A DNA stretch of 64,000 nt, taken from positions 22,630 through 86,629 of the forward strand of contig NZ_LGEC01000070.1 in NCBI RefSeq assembly GCF_001279585.1. The letters are read 5' to 3'. The stretch is from Nocardiopsis sp. NRRL B-16309 (lineage in GTDB: Bacteria; Actinomycetota; Actinomycetes; Streptosporangiales; Streptosporangiaceae). Positions 17,139 to 25,950 of this stretch are shown one piece after another. Below the pieces are notes generated by a model. That model was not told where the DNA came from and did no database searches. It saw only the letters and a list, made by a program, of their open reading frames with translations. Each line of letters starts with the position of its first letter. Position 1 is the stretch's first letter. Made by a program: the position numbers and the translations under genes.

Positions 17139-17351
17139 GACACAAGACTAAAGGTGCGCGCCCGCGCTTTCACACGACCTCGCGGGCTCGACGCGGTGCT
17201 CGGGGCGCCGGGACACCGCCGCCGTGTCCACAGGGGCGGCGGACGGATTCCCCCCGGGCGTGCTGTACACGTATGCTCTGCGGGACGAGGCCGCGCGCCG
17301 CCGGGGCGCGCGCCGAAGTACCACGCTCACCCCGGTCCTTCACCTGAGGCG

Positions 17352-17810
17352 GTGGTCGCCACGGTTACCCGTGCCCTACCCCGTCCTGCCCACCACACCG
17401 CCGCGTTCGTGACGAGTGTGGTGCTGCTGGTGATCCTGTCGTTCCCGGTCAGCTCCATCCCCGGTGAGTCCGAAGCCGGTCCCGTGCCCGGTCCGGTGAG
17501 CGCACCGCTGGAGGAGGCGCCCGCCGAGGGCGCCACCGGCGGTGAGGCCCCGGAGGAGCGTGCCGAGCAGCACGCGGACCTGGTCGCGCAGGCCAAGGTG
17601 TCGGTGGGGCCGCCCACCACCACGTGCGACCGCGGCGTCCTGCGCGACCTGCCCGACGCCGTGCCGTCGTGCGCCCTGCGGCTGACCGCGTGGGACCAGC
17701 CCTGGTGGCCGCTTCCGCTCCCGCACCCCGATCCCGTTCCCGAACAGGACGACACCGGCGAACTGCCGCCCACACGGGCGCCGCCTCCCACCGCGAGCAC
17801 GCTCATCTGA
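17352..17810 (+). CDS. Putative secreted or membrane-anchored protein
   Basis: A 152-residue protein starting at GTG 17352. After a short basic leader comes one hydrophobic segment (AAFVTSVVLLVILSFPVSSIP) typical of a signal peptide or anchor. It is followed by an acidic, proline-rich extracytoplasmic region with two cysteines (TTTCDRGV and PSCALRL) that could form a disulphide. No known domain. It is on the same strand as the secDF gene, 79 nt upstream, and may share its transcript. A frame on the opposite strand (17376-17888) is open too, but it lacks the coherent signal-peptide architecture. Moderate confidence. Confidence 0.5.
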   Translation: MVATVTRALPRPAHHTAAFVTSVVLLVILSFPVSSIPGESEAGPVPGPVSAPLEEAPAEGATGGEAPEERAEQHADLVAQAKVSVGPPTTTCDRGVLRDLPDAVPSCALRLTAWDQPWWPLPLPHPDPVPEQDDTGELPPTRAPPPTASTLI

Positions 17811-17889
17811 CCTTCTTCCGGTCACTCCCCCGCCCCGGACCGTCCGGGCGCGCCGACCGGTACCCACCATTCGCAGTGAGAGGTTCACC

Positions 17890-20550
17890 TTGCCCAGTCA
17901 ATCGGGAGCAGGGGGGCGCTGGACACGCGCCCTCATCTCCCTTCTCGTCATCCTCGTCGCGTTCGGCGCGGCGTGGATCATCCCCCCGCGTCTGGGGCTC
18001 GACCTCAGCGGCGGCACACAGATCGTCCTGGAGACCCAGGACGGCGCCGACGGCACGGAGGCCAACTCCGAGAACACCGACCAGGTCGTCGAGGTCCTGC
18101 GCCAGCGCATCGACCGGCTCGGCGTGGCCGAGTCGACGCTCTCGCGCTCCGGTGAGAACCGGATCATCGTCGAGCTGCCCGGGGTCCAGGACCCCACCGA
18201 GGCGGCGCAGATCGTCGGCCAGACCGCACAGCTGTCCTTCCACCCGGTCCTCGGCGTCACGGCCGGGGGCGGCCAGGGCGTCCAGGCGCCCGGCGACTCC
18301 GCGAACGCGCCCGCCGACGAGGCCCGCGCGCCCTCGGACGCCGAGGGCGGCGAGGAGGCGCCCGCCGACGGGGACGCGGAGTCCGCCGAGGGCTCCGGCG
18401 ACGCCCCGCAGATGACCGAGGAGGAGATGCAGGAACTCCTCGGCGGCATGGGGAACGGCGGCACGGGGACCGGGCAGACCGGCCAGGAGGCCGAGGACCC
18501 CAGCCAGGTCGCGATGACCCTCCCGGACGAGCAGGGCAACTACCTGCAGCTCGGCGAGACGGCGGTCCCGGGTGACAGCGTCGCCAGCGCGGAGGCCGGT
18601 CTGGACCCGGTCAACCGCGCCGAGTGGGTCGTCAACGTCAGCTTCCGCGGTGAGGGCCGTGACCAGTGGGCCGAGCTCACCGGGCAGGCCGCCTGCTTCC
18701 AGGAGGGCGACCCGCGCCGCCGCGTGGCGATCGTGCTGGACAACCAGGTCATCTCCTCGCCCAGCGTCAACGACGCGGCGTGCGAGGTCGGCCAGCGCGA
18801 GGGCAGCACGACCATCAGCGGAAGCTTCACCTCCGAGTCGGCCAACGAGCTGGCCGTACTGATCGAGGGCGGCTCGCTGCCGCTGCCGGTCACCGAGGTG
18901 CAGCGACAGACGGTCGGCCCGACCCTCGGTGCCGCCGCCATCCAGGCCAGCGCCATCGCCGCCCTGCTGGGCATCGCGTTCACCGCGCTGTACATCACGC
19001 TGGTGTACCGCCTGGTCGGCTTCCTGGCCTCGGTCGCCCTGGCCTTCTACGCGCTCATCGCCTACGGAGTGCTCGTAGCGCTGGGGGCCACCCTCACCCT
19101 GCCGGGCCTGGCGGGCTTCGTGCTGGCGATCGGTATGGCCATCGACGCGAACGTGCTCATCTTCGAACGGGCGCGTGAGGAGTACCAGCGGCAACAGCAG
19201 ACCTACGACGCGAACAAGTCGGCGGGCATGCAGGACGCCACCGACGCCGAGGTCAGGCGGGCCGAGTCCGGTATCGCGACCCGCCGTCGCCGCCGGGCCA
19301 TCCCGGCCAGCCTGGAGAAGGCCTTCGTCGAGGGCTCGCACAAGGCGTGGAGCGCGGTGATCGACACCAACATCACCACGCTGATCGCCGCGGCGCTGCT
19401 GTTCTTCTTCGCCTCCGGCACGGTCCAGGGCTTCGGCGTCACGCTGAGCATCGGCACCCTGGTGTCGATGTTCTCGGCACTGGTCGTGGCCCGCGTGCTC
19501 GTGGAGTGGGCGGTGCGCCGCGCCGTCGTCCGCAAGCACCCGGCGGTCAGCGGTCTGAGCAGGATCGGCGCCGTGCGCGCGTGGCTGGTCCGGAAGAACC
19601 CGGACCTGATGAAGTACCGCAAGCACGCGCTGGTCGCCGCCGCGGCGGTCGTCCTGGTCTCCATCGCCGCCCCGTTCGTGCAGTCGCCCAACCTGGGCGT
19701 GGAGTTCACGGGCGGACGCGTCCTGGAGTACGAGATCACCGGCGACGAGGACCTGTCGGTGGACGAGGCGCGCGAGATCGTCGCCGGGCTGGACTTCTCC
19801 GGCGCGGACACCGCGGTCGTGCAGGAGGCCGGGGACAGCGACATCTCCGTCCGTACCGGCAACATCTCCGATCCCGAGGCGGCGAGCGTCACCGAGGCGC
19901 TGGACTCGGCGACCGGTGGCGCGGAGATGGTCAGCGACGAGCTGATCGGTCCGAGCATGGGCGACGAGCTGCGCAACCGGGCGTTCATCGCGCTCGCCGC
20001 GGCGCTCGCCCTGCAGCTGGTCTACCTGGCCTGGCGGTTCCGCTGGTCCTTCGGTGTGGCCACGATGCTGTCGCTGGCGTTCAACCTGGTCCTGGTGATC
20101 GGGCTGTTCGTCTGGCTGGGCAAGCCGATCGACGGCGTGTTCCTCGCCGCCCTGCTGAGCGTCATCGGTTTCACCGTCAACGACACGGTGGTGGTGCTCG
20201 ACCGGGTGCGCGACGAATGGGCGAAGGACGACAAGTCCTCGTTCGTCGAGATCGCCAACCGCGCGGTGCTCAACACCCTGCCGCGTACGGTCAACACCAG
20301 CGTCGGCGCGCTGATCATCCTGGGCTTCCTCACCTTCTTCGGTGGGACCTCGCTCCAGGACTTCTCCATCGCCATGCTGGTCGGTCTGTCCACGGGTGTG
20401 GTCTCGACGGTGTTCGTCGCGGTTCCGCTAGCCATCTGGCTGCAGAGGTGGGACCGGACGGCGGCGCCGCACGTGATCAAGGAGCGCAAGAACCGGGCGC
20501 GGGTGGCCGCCAAGGCCAGCCGCGAGGAGGGCGACGGCGCGGTCGTCTGA
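17890..20550 (+). CDS. secDF: Fused protein translocase subunit SecDF
   Basis: An 886-residue membrane protein that combines SecD and SecF; it uses the proton gradient to assist protein export through SecYEG. SecD part: first helix, LGLDLSGGTQIVLE, a long periplasmic domain, then the membrane bundle ending with GMAIDANVLIFERAREE. SecF part: from about residue 575, LGVEFTGGRVLEYE, later LSVIGFTVNDTVVVLDRVRDE and NTSVGALIILGF. An Ala/Glu/Gly-rich low-complexity insertion of about 70 residues (around 125-200) interrupts the SecD periplasmic domain. Start TTG 17890 lies behind GAGAGG. Many actinomycetes encode SecD and SecF separately, so the fusion may be an extra or alternative copy. Confidence 0.95.
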   Translation: MPSQSGAGGRWTRALISLLVILVAFGAAWIIPPRLGLDLSGGTQIVLETQDGADGTEANSENTDQVVEVLRQRIDRLGVAESTLSRSGENRIIVELPGVQDPTEAAQIVGQTAQLSFHPVLGVTAGGGQGVQAPGDSANAPADEARAPSDAEGGEEAPADGDAESAEGSGDAPQMTEEEMQELLGGMGNGGTGTGQTGQEAEDPSQVAMTLPDEQGNYLQLGETAVPGDSVASAEAGLDPVNRAEWVVNVSFRGEGRDQWAELTGQAACFQEGDPRRRVAIVLDNQVISSPSVNDAACEVGQREGSTTISGSFTSESANELAVLIEGGSLPLPVTEVQRQTVGPTLGAAAIQASAIAALLGIAFTALYITLVYRLVGFLASVALAFYALIAYGVLVALGATLTLPGLAGFVLAIGMAIDANVLIFERAREEYQRQQQTYDANKSAGMQDATDAEVRRAESGIATRRRRRAIPASLEKAFVEGSHKAWSAVIDTNITTLIAAALLFFFASGTVQGFGVTLSIGTLVSMFSALVVARVLVEWAVRRAVVRKHPAVSGLSRIGAVRAWLVRKNPDLMKYRKHALVAAAAVVLVSIAAPFVQSPNLGVEFTGGRVLEYEITGDEDLSVDEAREIVAGLDFSGADTAVVQEAGDSDISVRTGNISDPEAASVTEALDSATGGAEMVSDELIGPSMGDELRNRAFIALAAALALQLVYLAWRFRWSFGVATMLSLAFNLVLVIGLFVWLGKPIDGVFLAALLSVIGFTVNDTVVVLDRVRDEWAKDDKSSFVEIANRAVLNTLPRTVNTSVGALIILGFLTFFGGTSLQDFSIAMLVGLSTGVVSTVFVAVPLAIWLQRWDRTAAPHVIKERKNRARVAAKASREEGDGAVV

Positions 20551-20566
20551 CCTGCCCGACCCCGCA

Positions 20567-20609
20567 CGGGGCCGCCCGGAACGGTTGTACGCCGTTCCGG
20601 GCGGCCCCG
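20567..20609 (+). terminator. Terminator after secDF
   Basis: A perfect 18-bp inverted repeat (20567-20584 with 20592-20609) around a 7-nt loop begins 17 nt after the secDF stop. The following 20610-20835 stretch before rsmI shows no gene. Confidence 0.85.
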
Positions 20610-20835
20610 TCCGCTTTGACGCGGTGCGCCGGTCGGGCACCGCGGCGGTAATGCCGTCCCGGCCGCCGGTCGGCGCAGAGGGGCGGTCCCGTGTCCGCTG
20701 TGACCCGGGCCCGCAGCGGGACGGCCGCTCCGGCGGAACGCCCTGCCCGTCGCCACACTTCGCCTCGCGTGGCGGCCCGTCTCCGGGGCGCACCGTGGCG
20801 ACCCTGCCGGGCGCAGGCCACCGCCCGCGCTCCGG

Positions 20836-21708
20836 TCAGTCGGCGGTGACCCCGTGCACGAGGTCGTAGACCCGGCGCTTGGGCACGCCCGACTCCTTGG
20901 CCACCCGGACGATGGCCTCCTTGCGGCGCACGCCCTCGTCCTCCAGTGCGGCGACCGCGGCGACCAGGTCCGCCGGGCCGACCTGCTCCGGGCGGACGCG
21001 CACGCCCTCCACCACCACGGAGATCTCCCCGCGCACGCCCTCGGCGGCCCAGGCGGCGAGTTCGCCCAGCCCGCCCCGGCGCACCTGCTCGTAGGTCTTG
21101 GTCAGCTCCCGGCACACCGCCGCGCGCCGGTCGGCGCCGAAGGCCCGGGCCATCGCCTCCAGGGTGGCGGCGATCCGGTGCGGGCTCTCGAAGAACACCA
21201 TGGTGCGGCGCTCGCCGGCCAGCTCCTCCAGGTAGCCCGCCAGCCCCTTGCGGGGCGGGAAGCCCTCGAAGCAGAAGCGGTCCGTGGGCAGGCCGGAGAC
21301 GACCAGCGCGGTGGTCACGGCGGACGGACCCGGGATCGACGTGACCGGGATGTCCTCCTCGGCGCAGGCCGCGGTCAGCCGGTAGCCCGGGTCGGAGACG
21401 CCGGGCATGCCCGCGTCGGTCACCACCAGGACGTCCGTACCGCCGCGCAGATCGGCCATCAGGTCGTCCGTGCGCCTGGACTCGTTGGCGTCGTAGTAGG
21501 ACACCACCCGGGCGCCCTCCTCCCCGCCCAGGCGCACTCCCGCGCGGGAGGCGAACTGGCGTAGCCTGCGGGTGTCCTCCGCGGCGATGACGCGAGCGGT
21601 CTCCAGCGCGCGCAGCAGTCTGGGCGGCGCGTCGCCCGCGTTTCCGATGGGAAGCCCGGCGAGCGTCAACGTCCCGAACCCCTCCCCACGGCCTGCACCC
21701 TCAACCAC
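20836..21708 (-). CDS. rsmI: 16S rRNA 2'-O-ribose C1402 methyltransferase RsmI
   Basis: A 290-residue SAM-dependent methyltransferase of the tetrapyrrole methylase fold that modifies C1402 in the ribosomal P site. Family motifs: TLAGLPIGNAGDAPPRLLRALE, VIAAEDTRRLRQF, VVTDAGMPGVSDPGYRL, IPVTSIPGPSAVTTALVVSGLPTDRFCFEGFPPRK and FFESPHRIAATLE. The C-terminal segment RVYDLVHG is the usual ending helix. GTG 21708 is the first start in the open frame; the family normally begins close to the GTL strand, so a slightly later start is possible. Divergent from pmt, the common actinobacterial pairing. Confidence 0.95.
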   Translation of the reverse strand: MVEGAGRGEGFGTLTLAGLPIGNAGDAPPRLLRALETARVIAAEDTRRLRQFASRAGVRLGGEEGARVVSYYDANESRRTDDLMADLRGGTDVLVVTDAGMPGVSDPGYRLTAACAEEDIPVTSIPGPSAVTTALVVSGLPTDRFCFEGFPPRKGLAGYLEELAGERRTMVFFESPHRIAATLEAMARAFGADRRAAVCRELTKTYEQVRRGGLGELAAWAAEGVRGEISVVVEGVRVRPEQVGPADLVAAVAALEDEGVRRKEAIVRVAKESGVPKRRVYDLVHGVTAD

Positions 21709-21818
21709 TGTGATCCCCGTCCTGTCACGCTACGGTTGGCTCATTACGCCACCCGAAACCTGGTTTCGCGGTCCGTCCGCAATGGACAACCATCTCCGAC
21801 CCCAACCTACGAGCCGAG

Positions 21819-23453
21819 ATGACCACCACCGCACTTTCCTCCGAGGTCGACCCGCCGACCCCACCCGCACGGTCCCGCGCGGCCGCCCTCCGCGCCCGCC
21901 TGTCCCCACCCACCACGACCTGGTGGGTGGGCTGGCTCGGGGCCTTCCTGGTCACCGCCTTCGCCGGCGCGCTGCGCTTCTACCGCCTCGGCGAGCCCGA
22001 CCGGATCTACTTCGACGAGACCTACTACGCCAAGGACGCCTACGGGCTCCAGGCATACGGCTACGAGCACGACTCCCTGGAGAACGCCGACCAGCTGCTC
22101 GGCCAGGGGCCCGTCGACTTCTTCGACGGTAGCGGCGACTTCGTCGTCCACCCGCCGGTCGGCAAGTGGATGATCGCCCTCGGCGACTGGCTGTGGGCGC
22201 TCCTGCCGTTCGGTGAGTCCATGACCCCCGAGGCCTGGCGGTTCGCCTCCGCGCTGGCGGGCGTGGCGACCGTGTTCATCCTGGTGCGGCTGGCGACCCG
22301 CATGACCCGCTCGGTGCTGCTGGGCTGCACCGCGGGTCTGATCCTGGCCCTGGACGGACTGCACTTCACGCTGAGCCGGATCGCGATGGTGGACGTCTTC
22401 CTCACCCTGTGGGTGGTGGCGGGGTTCGCGTGCCTGGTGGTCGACCGCGACGCCACCCGGGAGCGGCTGGCGCGGCTGAGCGAGGCGGGGGTCGACGTCA
22501 CGACCCGGTGGTGGCTGGGCGCGCGCTGGTGGCGGCTCGCGGCCGGCCTGTGCTTCGGGCTCGCGGTCGGTACGAAGTGGTCGGCCCTGTTCTTCGTGGC
22601 GGCCTTCGGCCTGCTGACGGTGGCGTGGGACTACGGCGCGCGGCGCAGCGTGGGACAGCGGAGGCCGATGGGGCGGTGGCTGCTGGTCGACGCGATCCCG
22701 GCGTTCCTCCAGACGGTGGTGGTGGCCGGGATCGTCTACGTGGTGTCGTGGACCGGGTGGCTGGTCACCCGGGGCGGCTACAACCGCGGTTTCGCCGACG
22801 GCATGGCGCCGGACTGGCTGCCCGCGCCGGTGGCGGGGCCGCTGGAGGCGTTCATCGGACTGGCGGACTACCACGACCGGATGATGAACTTCCACAGCGG
22901 CCTGACCAGCGACCACTCCTACATCTCGGCGCCGTGGGAGTGGCTGGTCATGCGCACCCCGGTGATGTTCGCCTACGAGGGCGAGGCCGTGGGGTGCCCG
23001 TCGGGCGACTGCGTGGCCTCGGTGGTCTCCATCGGCACCCCGGTCCTGTGGTGGATCAGCATCCTGGCGGTCTGCGTGATGCTCGGCTGGTGGGCGACCT
23101 TCCGCGACTGGCGGGCCGGCGCGGTCCTGCTCGCGGTGGCGGCGGGGTGGCTGCCCTGGTTCGCCTTCCCGGACCGTCCGATGTTCCTCTTCTACGCCCT
23201 GCCCGTCCTGCCGTTCCTGGTCCTGGCCATCGTGCTGATGCTCGGGCTGGTGATGGACGCCGGAGAGAACAACGCCCGCTTCGGCCCGTACCTGCGCGCG
23301 ATGGGCGGAGTCGTCTTCGGCGTGTTGTTGCTCCTGATCATCGCCCATTTCGCCTATCTCTACCCGGTACTGGCCGCCTATCCGATCGATGAGCAGTCCT
23401 GGCGGCAGCGGCTCTGGTTCGACGTGTGGATCTACGGCAACGGCTCTTCCTGA
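21819..23453 (+). CDS. pmt: Dolichyl-phosphate-mannose-protein mannosyltransferase homologue (Pmt)
   Basis: A 544-residue, roughly 11-helix GT39 glycosyltransferase that moves mannose from polyprenyl-phosphate-mannose to Ser/Thr of proteins during Sec export. Evidence is the N-terminal extracytoplasmic DE motif (RIYFDETYYAKDAYG), HPPVGKWMIALGDWL, the central MIR-less loop, and NFHSGLTSDHSYISAPWEWLVM near the second half, all typical of actinobacterial Pmt. The C-terminus ends in a Trp-rich cytoplasmic/lumenal segment. ATG 21819 has no strong ribosome site. Divergent from rsmI. Confidence 0.94.
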   Translation: MTTTALSSEVDPPTPPARSRAAALRARLSPPTTTWWVGWLGAFLVTAFAGALRFYRLGEPDRIYFDETYYAKDAYGLQAYGYEHDSLENADQLLGQGPVDFFDGSGDFVVHPPVGKWMIALGDWLWALLPFGESMTPEAWRFASALAGVATVFILVRLATRMTRSVLLGCTAGLILALDGLHFTLSRIAMVDVFLTLWVVAGFACLVVDRDATRERLARLSEAGVDVTTRWWLGARWWRLAAGLCFGLAVGTKWSALFFVAAFGLLTVAWDYGARRSVGQRRPMGRWLLVDAIPAFLQTVVVAGIVYVVSWTGWLVTRGGYNRGFADGMAPDWLPAPVAGPLEAFIGLADYHDRMMNFHSGLTSDHSYISAPWEWLVMRTPVMFAYEGEAVGCPSGDCVASVVSIGTPVLWWISILAVCVMLGWWATFRDWRAGAVLLAVAAGWLPWFAFPDRPMFLFYALPVLPFLVLAIVLMLGLVMDAGENNARFGPYLRAMGGVVFGVLLLLIIAHFAYLYPVLAAYPIDEQSWRQRLWFDVWIYGNGSS

Positions 23454-23848
23454 GCGCCCTTCGCCGCGACCTTTCCCACCCGTCCGCCCTCCATCGCCCC
23501 GAGACGCCACGCGAAAGGGAGTGCCTCCGCCCCCGACCCCTCCGGCACCGGTTCTTTCCCGGCGAGCCCCGGACGATCTCCATTAGTCGCCCGGGGCTCG
23601 GAAATCAACACTTTCGAGTAGCCGAAACAGGACACGTGGGAAGTGTGGATTCCTCGCGGAAAAGGCTCGGCAGGGCGGGGTGCTCCCTGGTACTGTCTGC
23701 AACTGGTTGCTGTTGTTGTTTCCATGGATGCCCGAGGCGCCTCGCGGAACTGCACGTGGGCGCTGGTCGGGCCGGTCCCGTCAGTGCGGCGCCCGGCGAC
23801 CCGGGGCCAGCAGGGTGCGGCCCCGCAGTAGTCCCCAAGGGAGAGCAC
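23454..23848 (+). other. Gene-free region with pmt terminator and long cold-shock gene leader
   Basis: No credible gene is seen. At 23563-23600 the arms CGAGCCCCGG and CCGGGGCTCG enclose an 18-nt loop and probably end the pmt transcript. The remaining 250 nt precede the cold-shock gene and may hold its promoter and an untranslated leader, which is long in many cold-shock genes. Confidence 0.6.
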
Positions 23849-24052
23849 ATGGCTCAGGGCACCGTGAAGTGGTTCAACTCTGAGAAGGGTTTCGGGTTCA
23901 TCGCCGTCGAGGGTGGTCAGCCCGACGTGTTCGTCCACTACTCGGCGATCGCGGGAACCGGCTTCCGGAACCTGGAAGAGGACCAGAAGGTCGAGTTCGA
24001 CATCATCCAGGGCCCCAAGGGCCCGCAGGCGGCCGACGTTCGGACGGCCTGA
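23849..24052 (+). CDS. cspA: Cold-shock protein (CspA family)
   Basis: A 67-residue single cold-shock domain, an OB-fold nucleic-acid chaperone. RNP1 (KGFGFIAV) and RNP2 (DVFVHYSAI) are intact, and the product starts MAQGTVKWFNSEKGFGF. ATG 23849 sits 6 nt behind AAGGGAGA. Full family length. Monocistronic with a long upstream leader. Whether it is cold-inducible or constitutive cannot be told from sequence. Confidence 0.96.
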   Translation: MAQGTVKWFNSEKGFGFIAVEGGQPDVFVHYSAIAGTGFRNLEEDQKVEFDIIQGPKGPQAADVRTA

Positions 24053-24219
24053 CCTGACACAGGCGTTTCCCAGCCCTCCGCCCACCGTGCGGGGGGCTGG
24101 TCCGCGTCCGGGGCCGGTCCGCGGTCGTGGTGCGCATGTGATCTGGACATGGTTACCCATCGGCACCGATACCGGTAACCTCGTTGTAGCCGGTCGGTAC
24201 GCGAGGGGCGGGGTCAGGC

Positions 24220-24528
24220 ATGTTCAACATCGGTGGCGGAGAGTTCGTCGTCCTGCTCATCCTCGCCTTGCTGATCTTCGGGCCCGATCAGCTCCCCAAG
24301 GCCGCGCAGCAGATCGGCCGCGTCCTGCGCCAGTTGCGGACCATGGCCAACTCCGCCACCAGCGACCTCAAGGAGGGGCTGGGCCCGGAGTTCAAGGACC
24401 TGGACGTCAAGGACCTCAACCCCAAGCGCTTCGTGCAGAAGCACTTCTGGGAGGACGAGGAGTCGGAGCGCAGGCCCGCCGCGCGGCTCAACGGCAAGCG
24501 CCCCCCGTTCGACGACGAGGCCACCTGA
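24220..24528 (+). CDS. tatB: Twin-arginine translocase subunit TatB
   Basis: A 102-residue membrane protein of the Tat export pathway. It begins with one short transmembrane helix (FVVLLILALLIFGPDQLPKA, the conserved FGP hinge), followed by an amphipathic helix (AAQQIGRVLRQLRTMANSATSDLKEGLG) and a charged tail. The N-terminal MFNIGGGEF and the long helix place it with TatB rather than TatA. A Tat-signal protein (carbonic anhydrase) is encoded in this window. Its stop is 13 nt from the convergent membrane-protein gene. Confidence 0.92.
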   Translation: MFNIGGGEFVVLLILALLIFGPDQLPKAAQQIGRVLRQLRTMANSATSDLKEGLGPEFKDLDVKDLNPKRFVQKHFWEDEESERRPAARLNGKRPPFDDEAT

Positions 24529-24541
24529 GCCCGCTCCGGCC

Positions 24542-25075
24542 TCAGCCGAAGAGCATCAGGACGAACAGCCCCAGGCCCATCAGGATCAGTGATCCGACGA
24601 TGATGGCCGGCGACCCCACCAGCAGCACCAGGACCTCGACCGCCAGCGCCCCGCCCAGGGCCGCCGCCGGCCACGGCCAGCGCGGAGCCGCGGGCCAGTC
24701 GTGCCTGCGCTCGCGTTCGGTCGAGATGAGGAACGCCGCGCCGATGAGCACCCAGAACACCAGGTGGGCGACGGCGCGGGTGCCGGGATCGACGTAGTCG
24801 GCCATTCCCCCGACCACCATCACGTAGGTCAGCGTGCCCGCCAGGAGCCGCCAGTGCCCGCCGCCGCGGCGCGCGGGGATGACCTTGCGGCGGGCGGGGG
24901 TGGTCCGACGGAAGCGCTCCGCGGCCACCGGCGGCCCGTCCTCCTCCGGCACGGGTTCCACGGTGGGGCGGGGCGGGGGCGAGGGCGGCTCCGGAGCGGG
25001 CGGCTCGTAGCCGCCGACCGCCTCGGGCTCGTCGGGGTACTGGGGGCCGCCGGGTTCCTGGCGGGGGTCGGACAC
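24542..25075 (-). CDS. Hypothetical membrane protein with proline-rich N-terminus
   Basis: A 177-residue protein. The first 70 residues are Pro/Glu-rich and probably disordered in the cytoplasm. They are followed by about four membrane helices: LLAGTLTYVMVVGGMA, HLVFWVLIGAAFLIS, AAALGGALAVEVLVLL and IIVGSLILMGLGLFVLMLFG. No enzymatic motif. Start ATG 25075. Convergent with tatB. It may be conserved in actinomycetes, but I do not recognise a named family. Confidence 0.72.
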   Translation of the reverse strand: MSDPRQEPGGPQYPDEPEAVGGYEPPAPEPPSPPPRPTVEPVPEEDGPPVAAERFRRTTPARRKVIPARRGGGHWRLLAGTLTYVMVVGGMADYVDPGTRAVAHLVFWVLIGAAFLISTERERRHDWPAAPRWPWPAAALGGALAVEVLVLLVGSPAIIVGSLILMGLGLFVLMLFG

Positions 25076-25210
25076 GGGTGATCCGCCGTCCCTTCACGGT
25101 CGGCGCGGTCCGGGAGGGACCGTGTTCGTCAGTGGAGACCTACCCGCGACGCTCACGGCCCAAATCCGGCTCTTTCCCCGGGCCGCCGGAGGGCCGCCGC
25201 CGCGGAAGAA

Positions 25211-25238
25211 GCCCGGCCGATCGGCGGATCGGCCGGGC
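25211..25238 (-). terminator. Hairpin downstream of the micro-peptide frame
   Basis: A perfect 12-bp stem GCCCGGCCGATC/GATCGGCCGGGC around GGCG lies 39 nt beyond the stop of the 17-codon frame at 25277-25330 and upstream of the membrane-protein gene. It would end a very short transcript. Confidence 0.65.
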
Positions 25239-25276
25239 CCACAGCGCACGGATCCGCCCGGACCCGCGTGGACTGG

Positions 25277-25330
25277 TTACTGCCAACTCCAACCAGCGCC
25301 GATTCTGGCGTTCGGTGCATGCGTAGTCAT
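25277..25330 (-). CDS. Candidate 17-residue peptide gene
   Basis: ATG 25330 is preceded by GAGAAAGG at workable spacing and encodes MTTHAPNARIGAGWSWQ followed by TAA. TAA is a rare stop in this genome. A hairpin terminator follows 39 nt later, giving a self-contained mini-gene. The C-terminal W-S-W motif is unusual. No modifying enzyme or transporter gene is adjacent, so a RiPP precursor role is unproven; a translated leader or a chance frame remain possible. Confidence 0.4.
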   Translation of the reverse strand: MTTHAPNARIGAGWSWQ

Positions 25331-25950
25331 GGCATCTACCTTTCTCGTGGCTCCCAGCCCATCCCGGAACCAAGATGGACCATGGGCGTGTGTTCCACAA
25401 GACCCGAGGCCGAACATTCATCCCACCATGGCCGAGTGACGACCAAAGGCAGGATCCGAGGGCCGAATTCACGGCCCGGACAGGCATTTGTGCAGCTCAG
25501 GCGGGTTCGGATTCGAGAACGCGAGAAGTGTCCTCCCCGCTGACCTGCAAAGACAACTCCTGAGTTCGGCAAAAACATTCATTCTTTGATTACGCACAGC
25601 AACGTTCCGCCAATGCGACATCGGCCGAGTTCCCCTAATGCCGGCCCGCATCGGCCCGCGCGCATCGAAAGGACGAACGGGGTCACGGCAGGCAGGAGTA
25701 CCCGGACACTCGCGGATAAAACAGACCTCCCGGACTATGCTCACATACGCACCGCGTTCACCAGGCCTGCACCGTCTGTCACAGGAATCCGGGCCCCGAA
25801 GCCTTGCGGGCGCGGGCGTGCGCGCCTCGGCCCCTGGTTTCGGTCTTGCGGTAAAGGCATTTAGCGCATGACCAAGCCAGAGGTGCGCCTGGAACCCCGG
25901 CCGAGTCGACGGCGGAGAGGATCACGCCGGAGGCGATGCGGCGCGCGGAA
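25331..25950. other. Gene-poor stretch of lower GC content
   Basis: About 620 nt between the candidate peptide and the TetR gene hold no frame with clear coding character. The base composition is visibly less GC-rich than the flanks. An 80-codon minus-strand frame (25336-25578) lacks a ribosome site. The region may contain the promoter and leader of the peptide transcript. Confidence 0.5.

Noticed and set aside
17376..17888. Alternative minus-strand gene opposite the putative secreted protein
   Set aside because: The forward frame has a coherent signal peptide and shares strand with secDF; the reverse frame shows no motif. Neither is certain.
25336..25578. An 80-codon minus-strand frame upstream of the candidate micro-peptide
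   Set aside because: No ribosome-binding site, no recognisable domain and no codon bias.
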